A stretch of DNA of 64,000 nt from Rhyacichthys aspro (Eukaryota > Chordata > Actinopteri > Gobiiformes > Rhyacichthyidae). Of this stretch, positions 48,701 through 50,500 are shown in pieces. The translations under genes were made by a program, and so were the position numbers. The notes below the pieces were generated by a model, which saw only the letters and a list, made by a program, of their open reading frames with translations, made no database searches and was not told the origin of the DNA. Location: contig CM072156.1 in assembly GCA_036850595.1 (NCBI GenBank), positions 2,670,030 through 2,734,029 on the forward strand, given 5' to 3'. Each line of letters begins with the position of its first letter. Position 1 is the stretch's first letter.

Positions 48701-49412
48701 TCTCTTGAAGCCAAGTCAAGACCAAATCAAGACCAGAACCAGTGCACAATCCACTGTAACAGATACAAAGGGACAGTCCAAGTCCAGGTTTAGACCAGAT
48801 CCAGAAAAACAGACTAATATTCCGTTTCTGGTCTTGGTTGGTCTTGACGTCTGAGTAAAAATGAGTTTGAGACCGAGACTTTTATATAATAGTCTTAAGA
48901 CCAGTCTCAAGACCAAGACCAGGACACTTCTAAATGCCTTCATTAATAAATACTCTTCTGTCCCGTGTGTTTTTCCAGAGGAGTGCATTCTGGGAGTGAA
49001 CAGTAAACTCCGTCACGTCCTGGAGTCACACGGCCCCAGCTCCGCCCCCAAAGCCGTGGTGACCCTCTTCGTCCTCCTCATCCTCTGCGCGGGCCTGGGC
49101 GTCTTCTACTTCCTCAGCGCTCGCCACAAGTCCCCGTCGCCCGAGACCAAAGCGGGCGGCTACGAGAAACTGGGCTCCAACGGGACGTCCCAGCCGCAGC
49201 AGCCCCCCGTGTCCTCCTCGTCCACGGTGTTCGACGAGCAGAGCCGGAGGATCATCGAGTGCGACGAGGAAGACGACGAGGAGGAGGAGGACGACGACGA
49301 CATCGTGTACATGTCTCAGGACGGGACGGTGTACCGCAAGTTCAAGTACGGACTTTTGGAGGAGGACGAGGTGGACCTGGAGTACGACGACGAGAGCTAC
49401 TCCTTCAGATGA
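3602..49412 (+). CDS. PCSK5: PCSK5 (proprotein convertase subtilisin/kexin 5), 3' part, long PC5B form, 26 exons in window
   Basis: PC5/6 is a secretory-pathway serine protease that cleaves precursors after paired basic residues. This window encodes about 1,400 residues: the distal P-domain, many furin-like Cys repeats (CxxC...CxxC pattern), one membrane span and an acidic cytosolic tail. Human PC5B is about 1,860 residues, so roughly the first 450 (signal, prodomain, catalytic triad, early P-domain) lie to the left. Exons were placed by reading Cys-rich peptides, requiring AG/GT borders and matching codon phases at every junction. All junctions agree except the exon at 33739, where the summed length is 2 nt short of frame. 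The coding exons are GC-rich and stand out from AT-rich introns. Identity is very secure; individual borders are predictions without transcript support. Confidence 0.95.
3883..4095 (+). repeat. About 200-bp interspersed repeat, copy 1 of 3
   Basis: Shares CTGAAGAGGCTTGTGTTT, CAATAATGAATGTAAAGAGT and GGGGCTCACTATTTAAT with 10805-10955 (+) and 42640-42800 (-). No open frame or structure recognised. Confidence 0.6.
4262..5525 (+). mobile_element. 21-bp minisatellite element, copy 2 (near full length)
   Basis: Left end GTCAAACTCAAGGCCC ... GCAGTGTTTAATGTGGCCC, a short block of the repeat in reverse (GGTTTTAGATGGATTT), the linker CTGCTGCAAAGATG, then the main forward array (4430-5380) with AAATA and ATCTA variants. 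The right end is GTTAAAGATACT ... TAGCTTCCCAAATGTCAC. It contains an exact 235-bp internal duplication. Confidence 0.85.
5762..5898 (+). CDS. PCSK5: PCSK5 exon, P-domain
   Basis: Starts after TTGTGCAG and completes the Arg codon, giving RLFDHSTEGFKNWEF, then HCWGEKAAGDWVLEIYD. This is the conserved GDWVLEVYD strand region of convertase P-domains. Donor CCTG|gtacga leaves one base of a Gly codon. Confidence 0.95.
5928..6976 (+). repeat. PCSK5: Tandem duplication in PCSK5 intron
   Basis: Two diverged copies, 5928-6362 and 6366-6976, share TTGTGATATGATACAG, AAAAAGCTTTATGTACGTCA, AACAGATAATTTATCAATG and AAGCAAGCTTGCACCAGGAA. The second is longer by insertion. Together they fill most of the intron between the exons at 5762 and 7235. 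No other element seen. Confidence 0.8.
7235..7351 (+). CDS. PCSK5: PCSK5 exon, end of P-domain
   Basis: Acceptor GTTTAG. Encodes GKLKEWSLVLYGTSVHPYS, the last P-domain strand, followed by a variable linker rich in Ser, Thr, Asp and Glu. Donor AACG|gtaaca. It joins in phase with the first Cys-rich exon. Confidence 0.95.
7352..8175. other. PCSK5: PCSK5 intron, nothing recognised
   Basis: AT-rich sequence between two phase-matched exons. No repeat family or exon seen. Confidence 0.6.
8176..8278 (+). CDS. PCSK5: PCSK5 exon, start of Cys-rich domain
   Basis: Acceptor TCTGCAG, donor ACCAG|gtcaga. Encodes GPCDPECNESGCEGPGPHHC and then LHYFLKFKNNT, closely resembling the human sequence where the furin-like repeats begin. 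The intron that follows is 5.1 kb and packed with repeats. Confidence 0.95.
8490..9430 (+). mobile_element. 21-bp minisatellite element, copy 3
   Basis: Forward array at 8500-9295 with ATCTA, AATTA and ATATA variants and interspersed TGTTCATAATTATCTA units. The right end shared with copies 1 and 2 (CCAGATAACTTTTGTAAGAC ... ATCTTCCCAAAAGTCACC) follows at 9310-9430. No left end was seen. Confidence 0.75.
9440..9950. promoter_or_regulatory. Candidate conserved non-coding element
   Basis: An island of complex, balanced-composition sequence between two minisatellite arrays, with homeobox-like cores (TCATAATTGCC, GGGCTAATAAAAGG, TTATCATTAGC, CACATAATTACAT). No exon reads through it. The call rests only on composition and motif density. 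Confidence 0.3.
9955..10805 (-). repeat. 21-bp minisatellite array, copy 4, with higher-order repeats
   Basis: The same unit on the other strand (GGATTTGAACAGGTTTTAG on +). A longer block including GTGAATTGGAACAG and GATGATTTGAAGATATTTT recurs with a period of 250 bp (for example 10141 and 10391). End sequences are not evident. Confidence 0.8.
10805..10955 (+). repeat. About 200-bp interspersed repeat, copy 2 of 3
   Basis: Contains TTAAGAGGCTTGTGTTTCC, TCAATAATGAATGTAAAGAG and GAGACTCACTGTTTAATG, directly after minisatellite copy 4. Confidence 0.6.
11330..12065 (+). mobile_element. Degenerate Penelope-like retroelement fragment
   Basis: At 11475-11680, broken frames read FIGEAGRAF, then TIEWTGKRVRI and RWIEEAIEIRKR, resembling the end of the GIY-YIG endonuclease region of Penelope-like elements. 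Downstream, 11930-12060 has GGAGACGGGAGGAGGTTT, CATCGAAACACGTCACTG and CAGAGTCAGATTGTCAAC, resembling the tails of such elements. Frames are interrupted, so it is not functional. Confidence 0.45.
12395..13275 (-). mobile_element. 21-bp minisatellite element, copy 5
   Basis: Reverse-oriented array at 12400-13115, then the linker TTTGCAGCAAAAATC, a short forward block at 13140-13230, and AAATGTATTAAAGGGCCCC, the left end seen in reverse complement. It ends about 100 bases before a PCSK5 exon. Confidence 0.78.
13373..13566 (+). CDS. PCSK5: PCSK5 exon, furin-like repeats
   Basis: Acceptor GTTTCAG, donor CACG|gtgagc. Encodes MCVSECPSGFFRDDRKRC, then CKKCSASCETCVGSRSDQCSTC and CVANCADGFYLDH: one full furin-like repeat and the start of the next. 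Confidence 0.95.
13800..14260. repeat. AT-rich tract with a tandem duplication
   Basis: T- and AT-rich stretch. A block from TACTGACTTTTTAATAT to AAAACATACCCTCAA occurs at about 13897-14041 and again at 14078-14210, with a third trace of CATACCCTCAA at 14350. Fills the intron between the exons at 13373 and 14629. Confidence 0.7.
14629..14713 (+). CDS. PCSK5: PCSK5 exon, furin-like repeat
   Basis: Acceptor TTTCAG, donor ATGAG|gtaaat. Short exon encoding NICRRCPENCKKCTASNVC and TECKPGM, similar to the human LCRKCSENCKTC segment. It ends two bases into a Ser codon. Confidence 0.94.
14714..16674. other. PCSK5: PCSK5 intron
   Basis: Apart from the dispersed fragment at 15140-15270, no element was recognised. 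15700-16330 is complex, GC-balanced sequence with no plausible exon. Confidence 0.5.
15140..15270. repeat. Fragment of a common teleost dispersed repeat
   Basis: CATTCATCCACTAGGGGCAC, TTTAGAGTCACAAATTCACC and TTTGGACGGTGGGAGG with GAGAACCCACAGTAACACGG closely resemble a dispersed repeat widespread in fish introns. The exact family was not determined. Confidence 0.45.
16675..17455 (+). mobile_element. 21-bp minisatellite element, copy 6
   Basis: Forward array at 16686-17390. It is followed by ATTAAATGTGGTCC and TTTTTGCAGAAGG, a degenerate version of the shared GGGCCACATTAAACACTGC end. It ends about 170 bases before a PCSK5 exon. Confidence 0.72.
17629..17732 (+). CDS. PCSK5: PCSK5 exon, furin-like repeat
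   Basis: Acceptor TCGTCAG, donor GCAG|gtaaga. Encodes LQGNKCQMTCDAGTYYNGH and CEPCHRACATCA. It ends one base into a Gly codon that the next exon completes. Confidence 0.94.
18205..18302 (+). repeat. Remnant of 21-bp minisatellite
   Basis: Four or five degenerate units (CTGTTAAAATTAAACTAAAA, CTTGTTCAAATCTAACTAAA) with no recognisable ends. They sit inside the intron after the exon at 17629. Confidence 0.6.
18799..18937 (+). CDS. PCSK5: PCSK5 exon, furin-like repeat
   Basis: Acceptor CTCCAG. Encodes GTGIEACTKCAEGYILEDW, then CVSTCSSGYYLSEQ and QRTCKK. The donor is AAGAA|gtgagt, inside a Lys codon completed by the next exon. Confidence 0.93.
18938..20624. other. PCSK5: PCSK5 intron
   Basis: No exon found. 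20200-20530 is complex sequence rich in TAAT/ATTA-like cores (AGCAGTGATTACAGCCTGAT, TCTAATGCTAAGTAAAC, CTGATAATAGTAACTG) and may be a conserved regulatory element. The remainder is unremarkable. Confidence 0.4.
20625..21140 (+). mobile_element. Dispersed 0.5-kb element, copy 3 (full length, forward)
   Basis: Reference copy, reading from GGAAAATGGTTTAAACTC through CCTCTATTCAGGAACAG, CCCATTGGTCGACACTTG and ACGAGGAGGAGATAATTG to GAGAAGCAGGAGAGGTCCC. It has no coding capacity. The family may be a MITE or SINE-like element. Confidence 0.75.
21612..21727 (+). CDS. PCSK5: PCSK5 exon shared by PC5A and PC5B
   Basis: Acceptor TCGACAG, donor GATG|gtgagt. Encodes CDHSCYECLGPGERNCSTC and GACVVSTICKDG. 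It ends one base into a codon. It can join either the PC5A terminal exon at 24301 or the PC5B exon at 31519, and both keep frame. This is therefore the branch point between the secreted and membrane-bound forms. Confidence 0.95.
21948..22672. mobile_element. TTAA-flanked non-autonomous transposon carrying a 23-bp minisatellite
   Basis: TTAA occurs at 21948-21951 and 22669-22672. Between them the ends form inverted repeats: GCTGAGGACACACTACA on the left and GCTGGGGACACACTACA on the right (16 of 17 match). Inside, about 16 units of a 23-bp repeat (GGAAGTAGCATCAGAAG plus ACGACA) span 22095-22475. TTAA flanks are typical of piggyBac-type insertion, but the family is not certain and no transposase is present. 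Confidence 0.75.
22673..23564. other. PCSK5: Gene-free part of the PC5A/PC5B intron
   Basis: Between the TTAA-flanked transposon and a dispersed-element copy. Nothing recognised. Confidence 0.5.
23565..23905 (+). mobile_element. Dispersed 0.5-kb element, copy 4 (internal deletion)
   Basis: Matches both ends of copy 3 but lacks the segment holding the GTCGACC motif and the ACGAGGAGGAG segment. Confidence 0.7.
24301..24416 (+). CDS. PCSK5: PCSK5 alternative terminal exon of the short PC5A form (PLAC-like Cys-rich tail)
   Basis: Acceptor is GTGGAAAG, and the G from the exon at 21612 completes the first codon (Ala). It encodes EESWAEGSFCVLVKKNN and then LCQRKVLQQLCCRTC before TGA at 24414. This closely resembles the C-terminal end of mammalian PC5A, the secreted isoform that binds cell-surface heparan sulfate through its Cys-rich region. 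Six cysteines fit a PLAC-type module. With this exon the PC5A part in the window is exactly in frame. The pyrimidine-rich stretch before the acceptor is interrupted by GTGGAAAG, a fairly weak acceptor context typical of regulated splicing. Confidence 0.93.
24417..24875 (+). promoter_or_regulatory. PCSK5: PC5A 3' UTR with candidate poly(A) signal
   Basis: After the TGA at 24414, about 450 bases follow without an exon. AATAAA lies at 24865-24870, after a T/G-rich run at 24818-24846. This is a good candidate end for the short transcript. The exact cleavage site is not visible. Confidence 0.6.
24890..25200. promoter_or_regulatory. Candidate conserved non-coding element past the PC5A exon
   Basis: Complex sequence directly after the PC5A poly(A) signal, including TTGAGCATGAATATACATAC, CACAATCACCTCACG, GAGGCCATTAATTCTCG and GACAGCATTGATTCA. 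No exon. Composition-based only. Confidence 0.3.
25560..26225 (+). mobile_element. 21-bp minisatellite element, copy 8
   Basis: Diverged forward array at 25566-26160 with ATCTA, AACTA and AGTTTA variants. It is followed by CAAATGTGTCCCTCTTTG and AAAAGG, related to the shared end. It lies about 700 bases past the PC5A poly(A) signal. Confidence 0.72.
26226..27264. other. PCSK5: Gene-free intron sequence
   Basis: No exon or repeat family recognised in this part of the large PC5B intron. Confidence 0.5.
27265..27805. mobile_element. Palindromic MITE-like element
   Basis: Both ends carry related inverted sequence: AATCTGATTATGAGAAATCG, GGATTAACAC and CATGTAAACCCATTAATC on one side, then CATGTAAACCCTTATTTTGC, TCTGATTACTCCC and CAGATTAATACGG with CATGTAAATGGG on the other. 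Teleost MITEs with this ATCTGATTA / ATGTAAAC style are common. No coding sequence. Confidence 0.55.
27806..29149. other. PCSK5: Gene-free intron sequence
   Basis: 28500-28870 is GC-richer and complex but shows no exon of the host gene. The rest is unremarkable. Confidence 0.45.
29150..29595 (+). mobile_element. Dispersed 0.5-kb element, copy 5
   Basis: Forward copy with ATTGGTCGACACTTGTCAC at about 29310 and AACGAGGAGGAGATAATTG. It is truncated after GGATTAGTATTTTGTGG. Confidence 0.75.
29596..30404. other. PCSK5: Gene-free intron sequence
   Basis: Between a dispersed-element copy and the 12-bp array. Nothing recognised. Confidence 0.5.
30405..31513 (+). repeat. 1.1-kb array of 12-bp repeats abutting a PCSK5 acceptor
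   Basis: About 70 units of GGGCTCATATTG alternating with GGGCTCTTATTG, GGGCCCTTGTTG and GGGCTCTCGTTG. From 31262 about 20 units of the related TTTGGCTCATGT / TTTGGTTCATGT follow. The period of 12 keeps all three + frames open, which produces spurious long open frames. The last unit merges into the TTGCAG acceptor of the exon at 31519. Confidence 0.92.
31519..31621 (+). CDS. PCSK5: PCSK5 exon, first PC5B-specific furin-like repeat
   Basis: Acceptor CATGTTGCAG, donor ACCAG|gtgaga. Encodes GEYMSTHGKCHLCDATC and then LQCSGPEREDCTRCPPTR. The acceptor sits at the edge of a 1.1 kb array of 12-mers, so its pyrimidine tract is made of array or array-derived sequence. Confidence 0.94.
31718..31854 (+). 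CDS. PCSK5: PCSK5 exon, furin-like repeat
   Basis: Acceptor TATCCAG, donor CGAG|gtgcag. Encodes FFDDGRCDIRCQRGRYTL and CYPCHHTCHECTDAGPDNC. The preceding intron is only 96 bp. Confidence 0.94.
31855..32589. promoter_or_regulatory. PCSK5: PCSK5 intron with candidate conserved element at 32100-32380
   Basis: Contains complex sequence such as TTTCTCAATTAGGGCCGCAG, CGGCTTTAATTGTAGCTC and TCAATGAGACATAACAATAA. No exon. Suggestive of a conserved non-coding element, by composition only. Confidence 0.3.
32590..32830 (-). mobile_element. Dispersed 0.5-kb element, copy 6 (partial)
   Basis: Only the distal half is present: CCTCTCCTGCTTCTCTTTTA through CTCCTCCTCGTTAAACATTA and CGTGATTAAGTTGTCAATAT. Confidence 0.65.
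32935..33695 (+). mobile_element. 21-bp minisatellite element, copy 9
   Basis: A clear left end at 32938 (AGGTCAAACTCAAGGCCCAG, then GCGGCCCTTTGCAGTGTTTT), forward array at 33085-33640, then the right end TAGTCAAAGATAACTTTTG, truncated at about 33690. The exon at 33739 follows within 50 bases. Confidence 0.85.
33739..33937 (+). CDS. PCSK5: PCSK5 exon, furin-like repeat, with apparent frame break near 33915
   Basis: Acceptor TTGTAG. Encodes DVQGTSRYLFEGQC, CRVTCPEGFFHSPRSRC and CLICSSASHCVRCSPGHR. The best donor is GAAG|gtggga after 33937, but using it puts a TGA at the start of the next exon. The last 20 bases read in another frame give VALQCNE, which with the next exon resembles human C-G-Q-G-E-V. 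So 2 bp seem to be missing at TGTGG (33915-33919). A weak donor T|gtggcc after 33915 would restore frame. Either a sequence error, a real lesion or a shifted donor is possible. Confidence 0.85.
34005..34760 (+). mobile_element. 21-bp minisatellite element, copy 10 (inverted-block architecture)
   Basis: Left end at 34012 (GGTCAAACTCAAGGCCCAGG). Three reverse units at 34100-34165, the linker TTTTTGCTGCAAAGATT, then a long forward array at 34215-34740. It starts 75 bases after the donor at 33937 and is the clearest example of reverse block, linker and forward array. Confidence 0.85.
35087..35155 (+). CDS. PCSK5: PCSK5 exon, furin-like repeat
   Basis: Acceptor CTTCAG, donor CACA|gtaagt. Encodes EVADAKSGTCLSCDEGCKEC and KH. 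It needs one base from the previous exon, which exposes the frame problem in the exon at 33739. Confidence 0.92.
35156..37183. promoter_or_regulatory. PCSK5: PCSK5 intron with candidate conserved elements
   Basis: No exon found. Complex islands at 35320-35510 (GCGTAATCACAATTTTCC, GACGGCACATTACTGATTGG) and 36290-36510 (GATGAGTAATTGCTTTCAC) differ from the simple AT-rich flanks and may be regulatory. The remainder shows nothing. Confidence 0.3.
37184..37244 (+). CDS. PCSK5: PCSK5 exon, furin-like repeat (small)
   Basis: Acceptor TTTTTTTAG, donor ACCA|gtgagt. Its 61 bases encode RDSGDLQQGTVCVKCEDDYY plus part of a Gln codon. Confidence 0.92.
37245..37867. other. PCSK5: PCSK5 intron, nothing recognised
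   Basis: AT-rich, with repeated CTTGAAA/TGCTTGAAA words near 37470-37570 and 37770-37820. No exon. Confidence 0.5.
37868..38013 (+). CDS. PCSK5: PCSK5 exon, furin-like repeat
   Basis: Acceptor TCCTCAG, donor TTCG|gtgcct. Encodes SESDCFKSCPDQTYSVDE, then CVSCEDEHCVNCDQSQCYWC and QDGFYVF, matching the human CDQNGCYWC segment. Confidence 0.94.
38094..38300 (+). CDS. PCSK5: PCSK5 exon, furin-like repeats
   Basis: Acceptor TTTTCAG, donor GACA|gtacgc. Encodes DGECVDRCKPGFFVDEE, then CEPCHRACRSCGGPRFDDC and EDGFTLNEGECLESWQL. The preceding intron is 80 bp. Confidence 0.94.
38406..38489 (+). CDS. PCSK5: PCSK5 exon, furin-like repeat
   Basis: Acceptor TTCCTCAG, donor ACAG|gtgagc. Encodes NQGQCQPCHSSCKSC and then SGSKRTDCLSCFT, parallel to the human LQPCHSSCKTCNG segment. 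Confidence 0.94.
38690..39030. repeat. AT-rich low-complexity tract
   Basis: Runs of TTTATTTTATTTAATTT in the intron between exons 38406 and 39349. No unit of constant length. No gene. Confidence 0.7.
39349..39535 (+). CDS. PCSK5: PCSK5 exon, furin-like repeats
   Basis: Acceptor GGTTCCAG, donor CACAG|gtgagt. Encodes HFLNAQQTCLSRCPPGTF, then CEECSRGCVVCQDGLQCLRC and GLYLQDGACAAQC. Confidence 0.94.
39536..40557. other. PCSK5: PCSK5 intron, nothing recognised
   Basis: Unremarkable AT-rich sequence between two furin-repeat exons. Confidence 0.5.
40558..40772 (+). CDS. PCSK5: PCSK5 exon, furin-like repeats
   Basis: Acceptor CTCCTCAG, donor AAGA|gtgagt. Encodes CLPCLPQCGSCHGNASTC, then YFLVEQSCLERCPDGYYTA and CRRCPDDCAECNRDGLCK. 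Confidence 0.94.
40965..41045. repeat. TTATTA-rich microsatellite
   Basis: Imperfect TTATTATTATTTTATTATTA repeats in the intron between exons 40558 and 41749. Confidence 0.7.
41749..41991 (+). CDS. PCSK5: PCSK5 exon, furin-like repeats
   Basis: Acceptor TTGTCCAG, donor AGAG|gtacgg. Encodes CAQYYFLLRDKCVDDCPGGF, then CVQCHAECASCDGPDSDDC and CLSQCLNSTYYDRSTNEC, the same order as the human GPKADDC segment. Confidence 0.94.
41992..43177. other. PCSK5: PCSK5 intron
   Basis: Apart from the 200-bp interspersed repeat at 42640-42800, nothing was recognised. Confidence 0.5.
42640..42800 (-). repeat. About 200-bp interspersed repeat, copy 3 of 3 (reverse)
   Basis: Contains ATAGTGAGTCCCTAAAATG, GTTGATAAAGCTGTGAATG and CTCTTTACATTCATTATTG, the reverse complement of copy 1. 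Confidence 0.6.
43178..43411 (+). CDS. PCSK5: PCSK5 exon, furin-like repeats; donor uncertain (43411 or 43420)
   Basis: Acceptor GTTCCAG. Encodes CDTTCLTCSDHQPSSCLSC, then CQKCHRSCHRCFGPGPDRC and GFLL. Two donors keep frame. CTCA|gtccgt after 43411 gives FLLNSSC, as in human LLLNTTC. TCCC|gtcaga after 43420 adds three residues. Both are weak matches to the donor consensus. The homology favours 43411. The following intron is only about 70 bp. Confidence 0.88.
43485..43665 (+). CDS. PCSK5: PCSK5 exon, furin-like repeats
   Basis: Acceptor CCTCCAG, donor GACAG|gttcga. Encodes SSCVTDCPAGFYAEDREE, then CERCHWSCEVCTGRHSLQC and GFYKQGGSCVQRC. Confidence 0.94.
43666..44592. other. PCSK5: PCSK5 intron, nothing recognised
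   Basis: No exon or repeat family. A short TTTGTTTGTTTGTGTG stretch lies at about 44330-44355. Confidence 0.5.
44593..44810 (+). CDS. PCSK5: PCSK5 exon, furin-like repeats
   Basis: Acceptor CTGCTGCAG, donor TCCG|gtgagt. Encodes CERCDPSCKSCRGPGNSHC, then FLFLRHRGQCLQSCPAGYY and CQRCHPTCKTCS. Confidence 0.95.
44975..46020 (-). mobile_element. 21-bp minisatellite element, copy 11 (both ends present)
   Basis: Opens with CAGTGTCAAACTCAAAAAG and GGGGCCGAAGATGGTGAC, then AAGCTTTTATTAAATATTT: the right end in reverse complement. A reverse array follows (45113-45840), then the linker CATCTTTGTAGCAGAGAC, two forward units, and AATATGACCTGTTAAATG with GGACCACATTAAACATC, the left end in reverse complement. 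It is the best evidence for a two-ended element. Confidence 0.85.
46021..46639. other. PCSK5: PCSK5 intron after minisatellite copy 11
   Basis: AT-rich, no exon. An open frame at 46213-46521 is low-complexity and lacks Cys-repeat character. Confidence 0.5.
46640..46740 (+). CDS. PCSK5: PCSK5 exon, furin-like repeat
   Basis: Acceptor TTTTCCAG. Encodes GEGAIFCKSCFEGYRFFGG and CESNCLLGFYDTSQ. It ends on a complete codon at CACAG|gtttgt. The next exon starts in phase 0. Confidence 0.92.
46838..47135 (-). mobile_element. Dispersed 0.5-kb element, copy 7 (partial)
   Basis: Contains CTCCTCCTCGTTAAACATT, TTTCAGCTGTTTCTCTG and GTCGACCAATGGGAGCG through TTACAATAAACTATTTAGG. It fills much of the short intron before the exon at 47298. 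Confidence 0.72.
47298..47508 (+). CDS. PCSK5: PCSK5 exon, last furin-like repeat
   Basis: Acceptor GACCCAG, donor CGAG|gtgaac. Encodes CDPCDPSCLDCRGPGVWNC, then TVCPALQILSEDGRC and CCGNES, WECCDC. The CCN and ECCDC motifs match the end of the human PC5B ectodomain. Confidence 0.95.
47725..48640. repeat. Degenerate TTTAGTCCTGG-type repeat upstream of the last PCSK5 exon
   Basis: Many loose copies of TTTAGTCCTGGTTTAG, AGACCTGG and similar. The first about 280 bases (from AGTGTAATGCTGTAATA) are repeated at 49915-50165, on the other side of the last PCSK5 exon. Confidence 0.75.
48650..48945. repeat. CAAGACCAAGAC-type repeat with inverted halves
   Basis: The left half reads TTTACTCAAGACCAAGAC. 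The right half reads GGTCTTGACGTCTGAGTAAA, roughly its reverse complement, then more AAGACCAAGACC. It could fold back. It ends about 35 bases before the acceptor of the exon at 48979. Confidence 0.6.
48979..49412 (+). CDS. PCSK5: PCSK5 last exon: transmembrane span and acidic tail of PC5B
   Basis: Acceptor TTTTTCCAG. Encodes EECILGVNSK, a hydrophobic span around VVTLFVLLILCAGLGVFYF, a basic stop-transfer RHK, the tail motif GGYEKLGSNG, a Ser/Pro-rich linker and two acidic clusters (ECDEEDDEEEEDDDD and LEEDEVDLEYDDE) around IVYMSQDGTVYRKFKYG. In mammals the acidic clusters direct PC5B cycling between the trans-Golgi network, endosomes and cell surface. Stop TGA is at 49410. Confidence 0.97.
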
Positions 49413-49612
49413 AAACAGAATTATTCAAGTGTTTTCTCCGAGTCTCAGGGCTGTGTGAAGAGTGTGTGAAGAATGTTTTACAATAATCTCTGTTTTTGTG
49501 CAATAATTTAGAGAAAGTTCAAATAAAATCCAGATAAATGACTAATTTCACTGTACTGTTTACGATTTTAAGCACAAGTTTCATTTTTCTCTCTTTGTTT
49601 TTTCAATAAATA
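49413..49612 (+). promoter_or_regulatory. PCSK5: PCSK5 PC5B 3' UTR with two candidate poly(A) signals
   Basis: AATAAA occurs at 49522-49527 and again at 49605-49610, about 110 and 195 bases after the stop codon. A TG- and T-rich stretch at 49620-49640 follows the second, as expected downstream of a cleavage site. Confidence 0.65.
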
Positions 49613-49689
49613 CTCATATTTGTTGTGAGATTGTTTTTTTTGAGGGTTTTTTTAACTTCACGTGTTGGATTTTTATGAATGAAACAAAG

Positions 49690-50500
49690 TTTTCAGTTTT
49701 CAGTGATAGTTCAGCCATAGTTTGATTTGTTTAGTCCAGGTTAAGTCTTGGAGCTAGACCTGGTTTAGTTCTATCCATAAAACTATATTATTCTTGATTT
49801 AATTCTTGACTTAGACCAGTTTAAACCTGCATTAGTCTGAACTCAGGCCAAGTCTCAGCCTTGTTTTAACACTGGTCCAGTCCTAGGCTTTGACCTAATT
49901 TATTGATTTTATCCAAGTGTAATGCTGTAATATGGCATTTCCCAGCAGCCTTAGGGACTAATAAATACACAACACTCGTCCAAACTGCGCTAAGTCGTTC
50001 TGTAGTGACTTTAAACCTACTTTTGCTCTGGTTTATCCTAGTTTTTATGTCCTAGATTTAGTTCTGTACTCAATTAGTCCAAGGTTAAGCACTGATTTAG
50101 ACCTGTTTGGACTTATTTGGGTTCTGGTTTAGTCTTAGGTTTAGTCCTGGTTTAGTTCTTTGCTCATGTTCTGGGTTAAGCACTGCTTTAGTCCAGATTT
50201 AGACCTGGATTAGTCCTGGGTTAGCCCTAGTTTAGCCTTAGTTTTAACCTCATTTAGTCTCGTTTTGGTTTAGTTTAGCTCAGGTTTAATTTTAGTTTCA
50301 TGCTCGAGGTTTAGTCCCAGTTTGAATCCTGGTCTAGTCCTACACTTAGACCTTATTTGTTTCTGCTTTAGTTCTTACTTAGATTAAGCCCTTTAAAAAG
50401 TGACTGAGATAAAATACAACCACAGTTTTAAATTAAGATTGTTTTAACTATTGGATCAAGAGTCTTAATTGTTGGTTTGGGTCTTGCAAAACAAACAAAA
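49690..50500. repeat. Degenerate TTTAGTCCTGG-type repeat downstream of PCSK5
   Basis: Second region of loose TTTAGTCC units between the PCSK5 and RFK 3' ends. It includes the direct repeat of 47733-48020 (GCATTTCCCAGCAGCCTTAG, ACTTTAAACCTACTTTTGCT). Confidence 0.75.
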
